A DNA stretch of 38,205 nt from a bacterium. GTDB lineage: Bacteria > Patescibacteriota > Minisyncoccia > Phycocordibacterales > Phycocordibacteraceae. The stretch lies in assembly GCA_027311385.1 (NCBI GenBank), contig DAICZA010000002.1, positions 21,327-59,531 on the forward strand, written 5' to 3'. Of this stretch, positions 22,367 to 29,850 are shown one piece after another; position 1 is the first letter of the stretch; every line of letters begins with the position of its first letter. Below the pieces are notes generated by a model. The model saw only the letters and a list, made by a program, of their open reading frames with translations, did no database searches and had not been told where the DNA came from. Both the position numbers and the translations under genes were made by a program.

Positions 22367-23767
22367 ATGGCACTCAAGCTTTCGTTCTATGGCGGCGCCG
22401 GCAAAGTGACCGGCTCTAACTTTTTAGTGGAAGGTGCGCGCGGAAAAGTGCTCGTGGACTGCGGCATTGAACAGGGCGCCGACTTCGCGGTGGCGGAGGT
22501 GTACGGGCCGTTCCCGTACGACGTGACGGCCATTGACGCGCTCATCATCACCCACGCGCACCTGGACCATGTGGGCCGCATCCCGAAGCTCGTGAAGGAC
22601 GGTTTCCGCGGGAAGATTTATATGACACCGCCCACAAAAGACCTCGCGGAGCTCATTCTGCGCGATTCGGTCAACATCCTCCGGCAGGATGCGTCCCGAA
22701 AGCATCTTCCGCCCTTGTACGAGGAACAGGATGTGGACGCGGCGTTCGCGCTCATTGAAACGCTGGACTATCACGTGGAGAAAGAGATTGCGCCCGGGCT
22801 CTCGGCGTACCTGCGCAACACGGGCCACATCCTCGGCTCGGCGAGCGTGCGCATCACCGACGAAGAGGGGACGACCGTCGCACTTACCGGCGACCTCGGT
22901 AACTCGCCGTCGCCCTTACTGCCGGACTGGGAGCCGGTGCGGGACGCGGATGCGCTCGTGATGGAGAGCGTGTACGGCGACCGGCTCCATCCGCCCCAGT
23001 CGGAGCGCGTCGCGAAGCTTCGCGACGCGCTCAAGCGCGCGGTTGCGCGCGGGGGGACGATTCTCATCCCCGCCTTCTCGCTGGAGCGCACCCAGTTGAT
23101 GCTCTATGAGCTCTCAAATTTCTTCGCGGCAAAAGAATTACCGGAAATTCCGGTCTTCCTGGATTCGCCGCTCGCCATCCGCGTGACCGCGCTCTACGAG
23201 AAGTGGGGACCGACCTATTTCAAGCCAGAGACCGAGGACGAGATGAAGCGGGAAGGGAGCATCTTTGAATTCCCGTTCCTCACGCAGACGCTTTCGCGCG
23301 AGGAATCAATGACGATAGAGAAAGTACCGGGGCAGAAAATCATCATTGCCGGCGCGGGGATGAGCCACGGCGGCCGCATCGGCCACTGGGAGACGAAATA
23401 CCTGCCCGACCCGTCCACCACGCTCTTTATGGTCGGCTACCAGGCACCCGGCACGCCCGGGCGGCGGATGATGGAAGGCGCGTCGCACGTGCGCCTCGCG
23501 GGCAACGATGTCGCCATCAAGGCGAAGATAGAGATATTGGAGGGGTGGTCGGCGCACGCCGACCGTGACGAGCTCCTCAAATTCGCGGAAGCCGCGCTTG
23601 CCGACAAGCGGCCGAAAGTCATCTTCACGGCTCTTGGCGAGCCCTCTGCCGAGCGATTCCTCGCCCAGCGCATCCACGACTACCTCGGCGCCCGCGCCGT
23701 CGTCCCCGACTACGGGCAGACGTGGGAGATTACGAAGGATTCGGTGAAGAAGGTGAGGGAGGCTTGA
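22367..23767 (+). CDS. Metallo-beta-lactamase/beta-CASP nuclease
   Basis: Members of this family (CPSF73- and RNase J-related) cut or trim RNA with two zinc ions. The 466-residue protein has HAHLDH (63-68), further ligands in NTGHILGSA and LTGDLGN, the beta-CASP segment AFSLERTQ, GMSHGGRIGHWE and the C-terminal GWSAHADRDEL. RNA processing or decay is the likely role; the exact substrate is unknown. The gene starts leaderlessly. A candidate small RNA lies directly upstream. Confidence 0.9.
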   Translation: MALKLSFYGGAGKVTGSNFLVEGARGKVLVDCGIEQGADFAVAEVYGPFPYDVTAIDALIITHAHLDHVGRIPKLVKDGFRGKIYMTPPTKDLAELILRDSVNILRQDASRKHLPPLYEEQDVDAAFALIETLDYHVEKEIAPGLSAYLRNTGHILGSASVRITDEEGTTVALTGDLGNSPSPLLPDWEPVRDADALVMESVYGDRLHPPQSERVAKLRDALKRAVARGGTILIPAFSLERTQLMLYELSNFFAAKELPEIPVFLDSPLAIRVTALYEKWGPTYFKPETEDEMKREGSIFEFPFLTQTLSREESMTIEKVPGQKIIIAGAGMSHGGRIGHWETKYLPDPSTTLFMVGYQAPGTPGRRMMEGASHVRLAGNDVAIKAKIEILEGWSAHADRDELLKFAEAALADKRPKVIFTALGEPSAERFLAQRIHDYLGARAVVPDYGQTWEITKDSVKKVREA

Positions 23768-23792
23768 CGGGCAGAACTAGTGGGTATATCAT
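23764..23792 (+). promoter_or_regulatory. Promoter of the toxin-antitoxin-like operon
   Basis: TTGACG (23764-23769), a 17-nt spacer and TATCAT (23787-23792). The -35 overlaps the stop codon of the upstream nuclease gene. Confidence 0.6.
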
Positions 23793-23798
23793 CTTTGT

Positions 23799-23816
23799 TA
23801 TGGGTCTTTACCCGTA
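23799..23816. promoter_or_regulatory. Putative operator palindrome
   Basis: TATGGGT and ACCCGTA flank CTTT, a near-perfect palindrome at the predicted start site of the operon. It is a natural candidate binding site for the encoded helix-turn-helix antitoxin. Confidence 0.45.
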
Positions 23817-23822
23817 GTAAAA

Positions 23823-24197
23823 ATGAACTTTGAGCCAGAAATTGAATTGTATGCCAAAGGCGACCTTGAAGTCGTCTATGAATCTTTGTTCGAGAAGCTG
23901 GGAGAGACAGGTTTGGTTAAGGTTGAGCGCAAGCTCAGCCGATATCAATCCATAACGGTGGAGACACTGTTTCGTACAGGAACACTCGACTTCATAAATG
24001 GTTCTACTAACCCGCGTCTGTACGAACTTAAAGTGAAAAGCATTCAAATCCCAGTGAGATTCGTCTGTGCACTTGAAGGTCGAACATTAGTCTTGCTCGA
24101 TGTCTTTTTTACCAGTGGTTCTAGTGGCGCAGTTGAGAAACACTTGTCGCGTGCATCCGCCCGTCTCGTTGATTGGCGTATGAACAATCGTGCATAA
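23823..24197 (+). CDS. RelE/HigB-type toxin (Gp49-like)
   Basis: The C-terminal half (RLYELKVKSIQIPVRFVCAL, TLVLLDVFFTSGSSGAVEKH and ASARLVDW) matches the Gp49-like HigB toxin pattern: beta strands with basic residues, then a lysine-containing helix. The usual FxKK motif is replaced by FFTSGSSGA, so activity is uncertain. Such toxins cleave mRNA on the ribosome. The 124-residue gene is followed 8 nt later by a helix-turn-helix gene, the HigB-HigA order. Composition is AT-richer than neighbours, suggesting transfer. Confidence 0.75.
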   Translation: MNFEPEIELYAKGDLEVVYESLFEKLGETGLVKVERKLSRYQSITVETLFRTGTLDFINGSTNPRLYELKVKSIQIPVRFVCALEGRTLVLLDVFFTSGSSGAVEKHLSRASARLVDWRMNNRA

Positions 24198-24205
24198 AAT
24201 CTTCT

Positions 24206-24616
24206 ATGAAATTAAATCAACTACAAAAGAAAGTCAGAAGTGAAGAGCGCTTTAAAAAAGCGCGGCAAATCGTGCGCAAGGACATTGCGTTCCAAATAGC
24301 GCACCTGATTGAAGGACTTAGACTTTCGTTAGGTCTCTCACAGTCTCAGTTTGCGAAAAAGGTGGGGCTACAGCAGCCTGCGGTAGCTCGCTTTGAAAGA
24401 GGTGGTAACACCGTTCCGAGCCTCCCGATGCTTCAGAGAATTGCAGATGCCTTCGACCTTGAATTGATTTTGCCCAACTTCGTAATTCCTCGCAGGGGAC
24501 TCATTAAGAGCAACTCGCAGACAGAGTCAAAGAAATCTTTATTGTCCGCAGTCTCCCCTTATTACTCACGGACGGAAGGGGATCATAGGATTCAGGACGT
24601 CACCTATCTAAGATAA
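24206..24616 (+). CDS. XRE-family antitoxin (HigA-like)
   Basis: This 136-residue protein has a classic XRE helix-turn-helix at about residues 34-85 (LRLSLGLSQSQFAKKVGLQQ then AVARFERGGNTVPSLPMLQR), preceded by a basic helical region and followed by a polar tail. It probably neutralises the toxin and represses the operon by binding the palindrome at 23799-23816. ATG 24206 is preferred over upstream in-frame starts because those overlap the toxin gene. The next gene starts 5 nt after its stop. Confidence 0.8.
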   Translation: MKLNQLQKKVRSEERFKKARQIVRKDIAFQIAHLIEGLRLSLGLSQSQFAKKVGLQQPAVARFERGGNTVPSLPMLQRIADAFDLELILPNFVIPRRGLIKSNSQTESKKSLLSAVSPYYSRTEGDHRIQDVTYLR

Positions 24617-24621
24617 TTAAC

Positions 24622-25062
24622 ATGAACAAAAATAAAACTTTAGAGGCAGTTTGGGGTGCCCTTTGTGGAAATTCAAGTATTGATCAGGAGACAAATAACA
24701 TCTCGTTGTATAATGTACTCGAACGAGTTATCTTCACGAAAAATAAAGGGGAGAATAAGACACCCAAAGGTCCTGATGTTGCGCCGCTTCAGTATGAATA
24801 CATCGTCCTTCTGCAACGTCCTGATCCAGTAGACAAGAAGGCAACGTACCCATTGACGTTGCGCATACGAGACCCTAAGGGAGTTGTCTTGAACGAAGCT
24901 CCAATACCTGCGGTGTTTGATGTGGATAAAAAACGTCTAAGGATACGCATCCAGAATAATGCATTCGTAATTAGTGGATCCGGGGAATATCGTTTTGAAG
25001 CCCTCCTTGAGGGTACCGATACGCCGCTTACAAGCACGCCTCTCGAAGTCGTTCTCAACTAG
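24622..25062 (+). CDS. Third gene of the toxin-antitoxin operon, unknown
   Basis: This 146-residue protein begins MNKNKTLEAVWGALCGNSSI and is beta-rich (YEYIVLLQRPDP, YPLTLRIRDPKG, YRFEALLEGTDTPL). The overall pattern faintly resembles DUF6941 proteins, but this is weak. No membrane segment. It shares the AT-rich composition and lies 5 nt after the antitoxin, so it was probably acquired and is transcribed with it. A terminator follows at 25091-25115. Confidence 0.6.
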   Translation: MNKNKTLEAVWGALCGNSSIDQETNNISLYNVLERVIFTKNKGENKTPKGPDVAPLQYEYIVLLQRPDPVDKKATYPLTLRIRDPKGVVLNEAPIPAVFDVDKKRLRIRIQNNAFVISGSGEYRFEALLEGTDTPLTSTPLEVVLN

Positions 25063-25090
25063 GAGAACGGTAAATGTAAAAATAAAACGA

Positions 25091-25115
25091 AAAACCGCCC
25101 TTTCGGGGCGGTTTT
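25091..25115. terminator. Bidirectional intrinsic terminator
   Basis: AAAACCGCCC/GGGCGGTTTT with a TTTCG loop has T-rich tracts on both strands. It ends the toxin-antitoxin operon and the convergent infC-rpmI-rplT operon. Confidence 0.85.
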
Positions 25116-25123
25116 GGTTTTGC

Positions 25124-25471
25124 TTAGACGACCTGCTTTGAGATTCTTTCAAAAATCTCGGGATGGTCGGCGGCGAACTCGGCGAGGACCTTGCGGTCAA
25201 GCGCGAAGCCGTTCTTCTTCAACTTCGCGATGAACGTGGAGTAGGACTGGTGGCCATTCTCGCGGACGGCGGCGTTCAAGCGCACGATCCAGAGCTGGCG
25301 GAAATCGGTCTTCTTGTCGCGGCGGTGGGCGAACGCGTAGCGGCCCGCGCGCATCAAAGCTTCGTGAGACGCGTGCAGCTTCTTGGAGCGGATGCCGCGA
25401 TAGCCCTTCGCGCGTTCCAGGATGTTCTTGCGACGCTTATTTGCATGTACGCCCCCTTTGATTCTTGTCAT
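25124..25471 (-). CDS. rplT: 50S ribosomal protein L20
   Basis: L20 is an early 50S assembly protein and, in E. coli and Bacillus, a translational or transcriptional repressor of its operon. The 115-residue protein has the basic N-terminal helix (GGVHANKRRKNILERAKGYR), RAGRYAFAHRRDKKTDFRQLW and RLNAAVRENG, all typical. It is the last gene of infC-rpmI-rplT, 18 nt after rpmI. Confidence 0.97.
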   Translation of the reverse strand: MTRIKGGVHANKRRKNILERAKGYRGIRSKKLHASHEALMRAGRYAFAHRRDKKTDFRQLWIVRLNAAVRENGHQSYSTFIAKLKKNGFALDRKVLAEFAADHPEIFERISKQVV

Positions 25472-25489
25472 ACGGAAATGATTACTCGT

Positions 25490-25684
25490 TTATTTTGCAC
25501 CGGTGCCCGGGAGGAAGCGGCGGCGGACCTTTGCGGTCAGGGTGAGGCCAACCGAGCGGCGCTTCGCGCTGCGCGTTGCGCCGCTCGCTTTTGCGTTGAA
25601 ATGGTTCTGACCTTTCACGCGCACGACAAGCTTCCCGTTACGGGTGACTCGTATTCGTTTGCTGTAAGATTTGTTTGTTTTCAT
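25490..25684 (-). CDS. rpmI: 50S ribosomal protein L35
   Basis: This small, very basic 64-residue protein (MKTNKSYSKRIRVTRNGKLV ... SAKRRSVGLTLTAKVRRRFL) keeps the L35 pattern K-S-x-x-KR followed by TxxGK. Its place between infC and rplT supports the call. The gap to infC holds a CCCCG palindrome. Confidence 0.95.
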   Translation of the reverse strand: MKTNKSYSKRIRVTRNGKLVVRVKGQNHFNAKASGATRSAKRRSVGLTLTAKVRRRFLPGTGAK

Positions 25685-25698
25685 GATTTGTTGGCTTG

Positions 25699-25738
25699 CC
25701 CCGTTAGAACACGAACGAAGTGAGTTTTCTAACCGGGG
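25699..25738. repeat. CCCCG...CGGGG palindrome at the infC stop
   Basis: CCCCGTTAGAA and TTCTAACCGGGG pair with one bulge. Read on the reverse strand, the right arm encodes the last residues of infC (Pro-Gly) and its TAG stop. It may act as an intergenic hairpin in the operon. It is related to 10595-10635 and 33986-34046. Confidence 0.6.
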
Positions 25739-26298
25739 TTTTCATTTTTGATTTTGGATTCCTTCTCGCGTTTCGCCTGGGCGACGAGGTCGCGCTCAAT
25801 CACTCCGGCGAACCCTTTCGGGCTCTTGGTGATCGGCTCGGCGACCTTGTACGCATACGGGATGCGGAGAAGAAATTTCTCAAGGCGGTCCTTCAGGAAT
25901 TTCTCCTCCATACCCTTGTAGCGGCCCTTCAGGAAAAGCTCGGCGCGGACCCGGTGGCCCTCGGCGAGCCACTCGGCGGCCTTCTTAGCTTTGAGCTCCA
26001 TATCGTGCTCCCCGGTGCCCACTTTGACCTGGACCTCCTTGGTTTCCGACACCTTTACCTTGGCTTTTGCTACCTTTTCCTTCTTACTGCGCTCGTACTC
26101 AAATTTACCATAATCCATGATCTTCGCAATGGGCGGGACCGCCGAGGGCGAAATCTCTATAAGGTCCAGTCCGGCCGTCTTGGCGGCCGCGAGCGCCTGC
26201 TCCAGCGGGAGCACCCCCAGATTGCTCCCGTCGGCGCTAATCACACGCAATTCTTGCGCGCGGATTTCGTTATTAATTCTGAGTCGGTCAGTAGCCAC
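25729..26298 (-). CDS. infC: Translation initiation factor IF-3
   Basis: IF-3 keeps 30S subunits free and checks start-codon choice. The 189-residue protein has the N-domain DRLRINNEIRAQELRVISAD, the linker PIAKIMDYGKFEYERSKK and the C-domain KTAGLDLIEIS/ELFLKGRYKG-type strands. A GTG at 26298 is the chosen start: it precedes the conserved ATDRLRINNEI and lies 13 nt after a -10 box. The longer frame to 26349 reads through the promoter. The last codons and stop lie inside a palindromic element. Confidence 0.95.
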   Translation of the reverse strand: MATDRLRINNEIRAQELRVISADGSNLGVLPLEQALAAAKTAGLDLIEISPSAVPPIAKIMDYGKFEYERSKKEKVAKAKVKVSETKEVQVKVGTGEHDMELKAKKAAEWLAEGHRVRAELFLKGRYKGMEEKFLKDRLEKFLLRIPYAYKVAEPITKSPKGFAGVIERDLVAQAKREKESKIKNENPG

Positions 26299-26311
26299 TG
26301 GAAGTAGGTAG

Positions 26312-26341
26312 AATATAGCACAAAAAGGGGAGGGGACGCAA
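26312..26341 (-). promoter_or_regulatory. infC promoter
   Basis: On the reverse strand TTGCGT, an 18-nt spacer and TGC-TATATT (extended -10). The -35 overlaps the outer arm of the large palindrome at 26338-26494. Confidence 0.5.
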
Positions 26342-26494
26342 CGCGGCAATGCGATTTCGGAGCACGCGTCGTTCCGCCCTGCCGCGGGACGCGCTCACTC
26401 TCGGCTCGCAAATTTCGGCGCAGCTGCCCTCCGGCGCCGAAATTACCGTGCTGCTTCGCCTCCGAGAGTCTCCGAAATCGCATTGTCGCGTTGC
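26338..26494. repeat. Large nested palindrome (cruciform-like)
   Basis: Outer arms of 25 nt at 26338-26362 and 26470-26494 are complementary with one mismatch. Inside are ACTCTCGG/CCGAGAGT (26397-26404 and 26462-26469), AATTTCGGCGC/GCGCCGAAATT (26411-26421 and 26434-26444) and GCGTC/GACGC (26366-26370 and 26388-26392). The 157-nt unit can fold as a branched hairpin on either strand. There is no ORF. It fills most of the gap between infC and the nuclease gene. Confidence 0.8.
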
Positions 26495-26541
26495 TGGGAG
26501 GTAAGGGGGCAAAAAGAAAACCGCCACACTTCTTTTATCTT

Positions 26542-27456
26542 TTACTTCGCGACTAGCTGGCTCGGGTTGGAGAGGACGATTTCTGCCTTTCCCTGATAGG
26601 AGGAAATTTTGCCGGTGAGGGTGACGGTTTGTCCGGCGTAGCGGGAGAGGTCGCCAAACGCTTTGGCATCGTCGGCGAAGATGACGCCCGAGAAGGGGCA
26701 GGTTTTGTAGGATGTGCAGAAGTCCAAGAAGACCGTGCCGGAGGCGCTGGTGTAAGCGTCTATAAGCGTCCCGCGCACGGAGGCGTACTCGCCCACGTGC
26801 GCGGGGGCTTGCGTGTAGTCAATCGTACCGGCCGAGACGGGCGCGGCCGCTGTCGCGGCCGCGTTGGTGCCTTTGTATTCATTCAGTAACCTCGTCAAAA
26901 TGTTTTCATACGTCTGCCGGAGCGCGGGGTCGGTGCCGATTTCAAGCAGTTCGTCGTTCTCGGTCGTCGCCGAACCGGTCCAGTTGTACGAGCCGAGCGC
27001 GTACGCCGAATCGGTGACGATGGCCTTGATATGCATAATCCCGGAGCCGTCTTTATGTTTTTCTGTTTCCACCGGAATGCCGGCGCTGACGAGCTCGGTG
27101 ATGACGGGCTTGTCGTAGCTGTTGGCGCTCTCGCCCGCGTCCACGAGTCCGCGCACGTCCACGCCGCGTTTCTTTGCCGCGACGAGCGCGTCGGCGATGT
27201 CTTTGAGCGTGAACTCGTACATCGCGAAATAAATCTTCGTTTTCGCCGCGTCAATGAGCGCAATAATTTCCTTATCATTCTGCTTCCGGTCTAGGCTGTA
27301 CACGACGCGGATGGAGCCGGCGGGCGGCGTCGTGACGGTTTGTGCCGCCATATCCGCGCTCGCCGTCTGTCCGTTTCCGCCCGCCGCATAGCCCACGCCG
27401 CCCGCCGCAAGCGCGAGCACGAGCGCCGCCGCCGCACGAGTTAGTTTTTGTCGCAT
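26542..27456 (-). CDS. Secreted phospholipase-D-like nuclease with C-terminal OB-like domain
   Basis: A signal peptide (about 1-25, ALVLALAAGGVGYAAGG) leads to a single-HKD PLD domain with H142-x-K144-x4-D149 (MHIKAIVTDS) and GSYNWTGSATTENDE, as in Nuc-type endonucleases that act as dimers. A linker rich in Ala/Thr follows, then a domain at about 218-300 (YASVRGTLIDAYTS ... YAGQTVTLTGKISSYQGKAE) that looks like a secreted OB fold. A role in digesting extracellular nucleic acid fits an organism that scavenges nucleotides; this is inference. A -10 box lies 7 nt before the ATG. Confidence 0.82.
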   Translation of the reverse strand: MRQKLTRAAAALVLALAAGGVGYAAGGNGQTASADMAAQTVTTPPAGSIRVVYSLDRKQNDKEIIALIDAAKTKIYFAMYEFTLKDIADALVAAKKRGVDVRGLVDAGESANSYDKPVITELVSAGIPVETEKHKDGSGIMHIKAIVTDSAYALGSYNWTGSATTENDELLEIGTDPALRQTYENILTRLLNEYKGTNAAATAAAPVSAGTIDYTQAPAHVGEYASVRGTLIDAYTSASGTVFLDFCTSYKTCPFSGVIFADDAKAFGDLSRYAGQTVTLTGKISSYQGKAEIVLSNPSQLVAK

Positions 27457-27463
27457 CCTTTCC

Positions 27464-27469
27464 AGTATA
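27464..27469 (-). promoter_or_regulatory. -10 box, near-leaderless promoter
   Basis: TATACT on the reverse strand ends 7 nt before the ATG at 27456. Confidence 0.4.
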
Positions 27470-27540
27470 CCCGCTTATCCACACCTGCTTGCCGTTTCTG
27501 ATAGGATAGGATTCCCGAGTAACCTACTAATTTGAATCCT

Positions 27541-28098
27541 ATGAACATTGTCGCCATTTCGGGGAGTTTGAGAAAAGATTCGTTTAACACTGCGCTCCTG
27601 CGCGCAATGCAGTCGCTTGCGCCGGGGGGTATGGACATACAGATCGCCGACATCGGCGGGTTGCCGCTGTACAGTCAGGACGCCGAAGCGTCGTTCCCGC
27701 CCGCGGCCCAGAAGTTGAAAGAGGCGATTGAGGCGGCCGACGGCATCATCATCGCAACGCCGGAATACAACCGTTCCGTTCCGGGCGTGCTGAAGAATGC
27801 GATTGATTGGGCCAGCCGTCCGTGGGGCAAGAACTCGTTCGCCGGCAAACCGCTCATGACGGCCGGTGTCTCGGTGGGGAAGATAGGCACGGCGGTCGCG
27901 CAGAGCCATCTGCGCCAGATTATGAGCTATCTTGATGCGCAGGTCATCGGCCAGCCGGAGCTGTACCTCGGCCCGGCGCAGGGAATCTTTGACGCTGACG
28001 GAACCATCACCGACGAATCTACGAAAGACTTGCTCGCCAAAGCGCTGGAGACGCTCAAAAATCGCGCGCACTCGACAGTACGACGAAGCGCCGCATGA
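27541..28098 (+). CDS. NADPH-dependent FMN reductase family protein
   Basis: This 185-residue flavodoxin-like protein has the FMN phosphate loop GSLRKDSFN (8-16) and PEYNRSVPGVLKNAIDW, diagnostic of the NAD(P)H:FMN/chromate/quinone reductase family. It probably reduces quinones or other electrophiles in the cytoplasm. ATG 27541 is preferred over a TTG at 27532 because it begins directly with the first strand (MNIVAISGS). A DUF2127 gene follows after 12 nt. Confidence 0.92.
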   Translation: MNIVAISGSLRKDSFNTALLRAMQSLAPGGMDIQIADIGGLPLYSQDAEASFPPAAQKLKEAIEAADGIIIATPEYNRSVPGVLKNAIDWASRPWGKNSFAGKPLMTAGVSVGKIGTAVAQSHLRQIMSYLDAQVIGQPELYLGPAQGIFDADGTITDESTKDLLAKALETLKNRAHSTVRRSAA

Positions 28099-28110
28099 TA
28101 CGCTACGGGG

Positions 28111-28611
28111 ATGGATGCGCTCCCCGTACTAACTGAAAAGCGCGAGAAGGACCTCCTCTGGTTCTTTGACCTCGCGCTCCTCTTCAAGGCGGTTGACGGC
28201 GTGCTTGAGTTCCTCGGTGCAATCCTCATCCTTGCCGTGCCGCCGTCGCTCGTGCTACGCATTGCGGAATTCCTGACCGTCGGAGAATTGGCGCAAGACC
28301 CGCACGATTTCATCGCGACCACGATTCGCGACGCCGCGCACGCGTTCACGGTCCACACGCATTACTTCATCGCACTTTATCTCGCGTTCCACGGCGCGAT
28401 AAAGGTTGCACTCGTCATCGGCGTTTTCGCGGGGAAACGCATCGCGTATCCGCTTTTTATGATTGCGCTTGCGGTCTTCGGCGCGTACGAAGCGTATCGC
28501 GGCTTCCAGCTCGGAGAATTGCTGTTGCAGGCACTTGCCGTGTTTGACCTCGCGCTCCTCGTGCTTACGTCGTACGAGTATCGGCGCCGGTATCCAGCCC
28601 ATTCTTCTTAG
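28111..28611 (+). CDS. DUF2127-like membrane protein
   Basis: This 166-residue protein has four predicted membrane helices and the pattern of DUF2127 (FDLALLFKAVDGVLEFLGA near the start, HYFIALYLAFHGAIKVALVI in the middle, YPLFMIALAVFGAYEAYRG near the end). Function is unknown in the family. A weak -10 (TACGCT) ends 6 nt before the ATG. Its 3' end overlaps the convergent DedA-like gene by 47 nt. Confidence 0.8.
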   Translation: MDALPVLTEKREKDLLWFFDLALLFKAVDGVLEFLGAILILAVPPSLVLRIAEFLTVGELAQDPHDFIATTIRDAAHAFTVHTHYFIALYLAFHGAIKVALVIGVFAGKRIAYPLFMIALAVFGAYEAYRGFQLGELLLQALAVFDLALLVLTSYEYRRRYPAHSS

Positions 28612-29176
28612 CGCGATAGGCGAGGAGGTTGTGCCGGGCGACGAGGAAGAGCACGACGAGGAACGCGATCGCGATGCCCCAGCGGAACGGACCTTCCCAT
28701 TCGGACGTGAAGCTGCCGAACCAGTAGGACGCGGAGAAGAGGAACGTAGTCCAGATTGACGTGGCGACAATAGCCGTCAGCACAAAGGTGGAAAGGGGAG
28801 AACGGAAGAAGCCGCTCGCGGTGTAGGTCGGGAGACGCGACCCGGGGATGAAGCGCGCCGAGAAGACGGTGAGCACGTAGCGGGTCTCAAGCCAGGTGCG
28901 GAACGGGGCGATGAAGTCGTGGTCAACGTAGCGCGCGAGCCGCGGGTGCGTGCTTGCGAGGTAGCCGAGACAGTAGAGTCCGATATCGCCGAGAATGATG
29001 CCGGCGTAGAGCGACAGAAGGGCGACGGGGATGCCGATAATGCCGTCGGCCGCGAGCACACCGACGATGACGGTTGTCGGGTCTTCCAGAATGAAGGTCC
29101 CGAGGATGATGGCGAGCGAGAGAAGTGCCGAACTGCCAACCGCGCCGCCGATAAGGTGGAAAAGGAAATGATGCAT
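28565..29176 (-). CDS. DedA/VTT-domain membrane protein
   Basis: This 203-residue protein belongs to the DedA family, which is linked to lipid scrambling and undecaprenyl phosphate recycling. It shows the family's FILEDPTTVIVGVLAADG acidic motif near the N-terminus and SARFIPGSRLPTYTASGF, matching the R-x3-PGxR motif, plus several membrane helices. It is encoded against its neighbours and overlaps the DUF2127 gene end. Confidence 0.9.
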   Translation of the reverse strand: MHHFLFHLIGGAVGSSALLSLAIILGTFILEDPTTVIVGVLAADGIIGIPVALLSLYAGIILGDIGLYCLGYLASTHPRLARYVDHDFIAPFRTWLETRYVLTVFSARFIPGSRLPTYTASGFFRSPLSTFVLTAIVATSIWTTFLFSASYWFGSFTSEWEGPFRWGIAIAFLVVLFLVARHNLLAYRAKKNGLDTGADTRTT

Positions 29177-29240
29177 GTGGACCGCTATAGTTTACCAGAT
29201 TTACCGCCCCGCGGAATGAACAAGGTGCCGTGAAGCGTAG

Positions 29241-29246
29241 TAGAAT
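29241..29246 (+). promoter_or_regulatory. -10 box of sigma factor gene
   Basis: TAGAAT ends 10 nt before the ATG at 29257, predicting a leader of about 4 nt. Confidence 0.35.
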
Positions 29247-29256
29247 AGGCGGACGC

Positions 29257-29850
29257 ATGGAACCCGACCTGAACCCTCGACAGGGTGATGAAGCATCAGA
29301 CGAGGAGATCGTCCGCCGGACGATTCTTGATAAAGAGGCGTTCGCGCTCTTGATTACGCGATACGAGGCGAAACTCTTGCGCTATCTGGAGCGGCTGGGC
29401 GTCGGCGTGCGCGAAGACCGCGAGGATATCCTGCAGAACGCCTTCATCAAGGCCTACCGGAATCTCAACAGCTTTGACCCGACGCTTGCGTTCTCCTCGT
29501 GGATGTACCGCATTGCGCACAACGAGGCGATGAGCTTCTTCCGCGCCAAGCACGCCCGCCCGCAGGTCATCCTGAGCGAAGAGGGCGAAGCGCTCCTGAC
29601 CGAGTTGCGGGACGAGGGTTCGGACACGGCGCATACCGCGGAACTCCGCCTCTCGCGCGAGAAACTCACGGAGGCGTTCGCCACGCTCCCGCCCTCGTAC
29701 CGCGATGTGCTCACGCTCCGATTCTTTGAGGACCGCTCGTATACCGAGCTGTCTGATATTCTTGAAGTGCCGGTCGGAACGGTCTCCACGCTCCTCTACC
29801 GCGCGAAGCGCGCGCTCCGCGCGGCATTGCCCGAACAATTTTCATCATGA
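29257..29850 (+). CDS. ECF-type RNA polymerase sigma factor
   Basis: This 197-residue protein has sigma region 2 (AFALLITRYEAKLLRYLERL through LAFSSWMYRIAHNEAMSFFR) and region 4 (LPPSYRDVLTLRFFEDRSYT ... VPVGTVSTLLYRAKRALRAA), with no region 3. It directs polymerase to a special set of promoters. ATG 29257 (MEPDLNP) is chosen because the -10 box lies just upstream, inside the longer frame. Its stop overlaps the next gene by 4 nt (ATGA), the usual sigma/anti-sigma arrangement. Confidence 0.93.
   Translation: MEPDLNPRQGDEASDEEIVRRTILDKEAFALLITRYEAKLLRYLERLGVGVREDREDILQNAFIKAYRNLNSFDPTLAFSSWMYRIAHNEAMSFFRAKHARPQVILSEEGEALLTELRDEGSDTAHTAELRLSREKLTEAFATLPPSYRDVLTLRFFEDRSYTELSDILEVPVGTVSTLLYRAKRALRAALPEQFSS

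Noticed and set aside
26299-26349. Longer N-terminus for IF-3
   Set aside because: It would be translated from the promoter region; the conserved protein begins right after the GTG at 26298.
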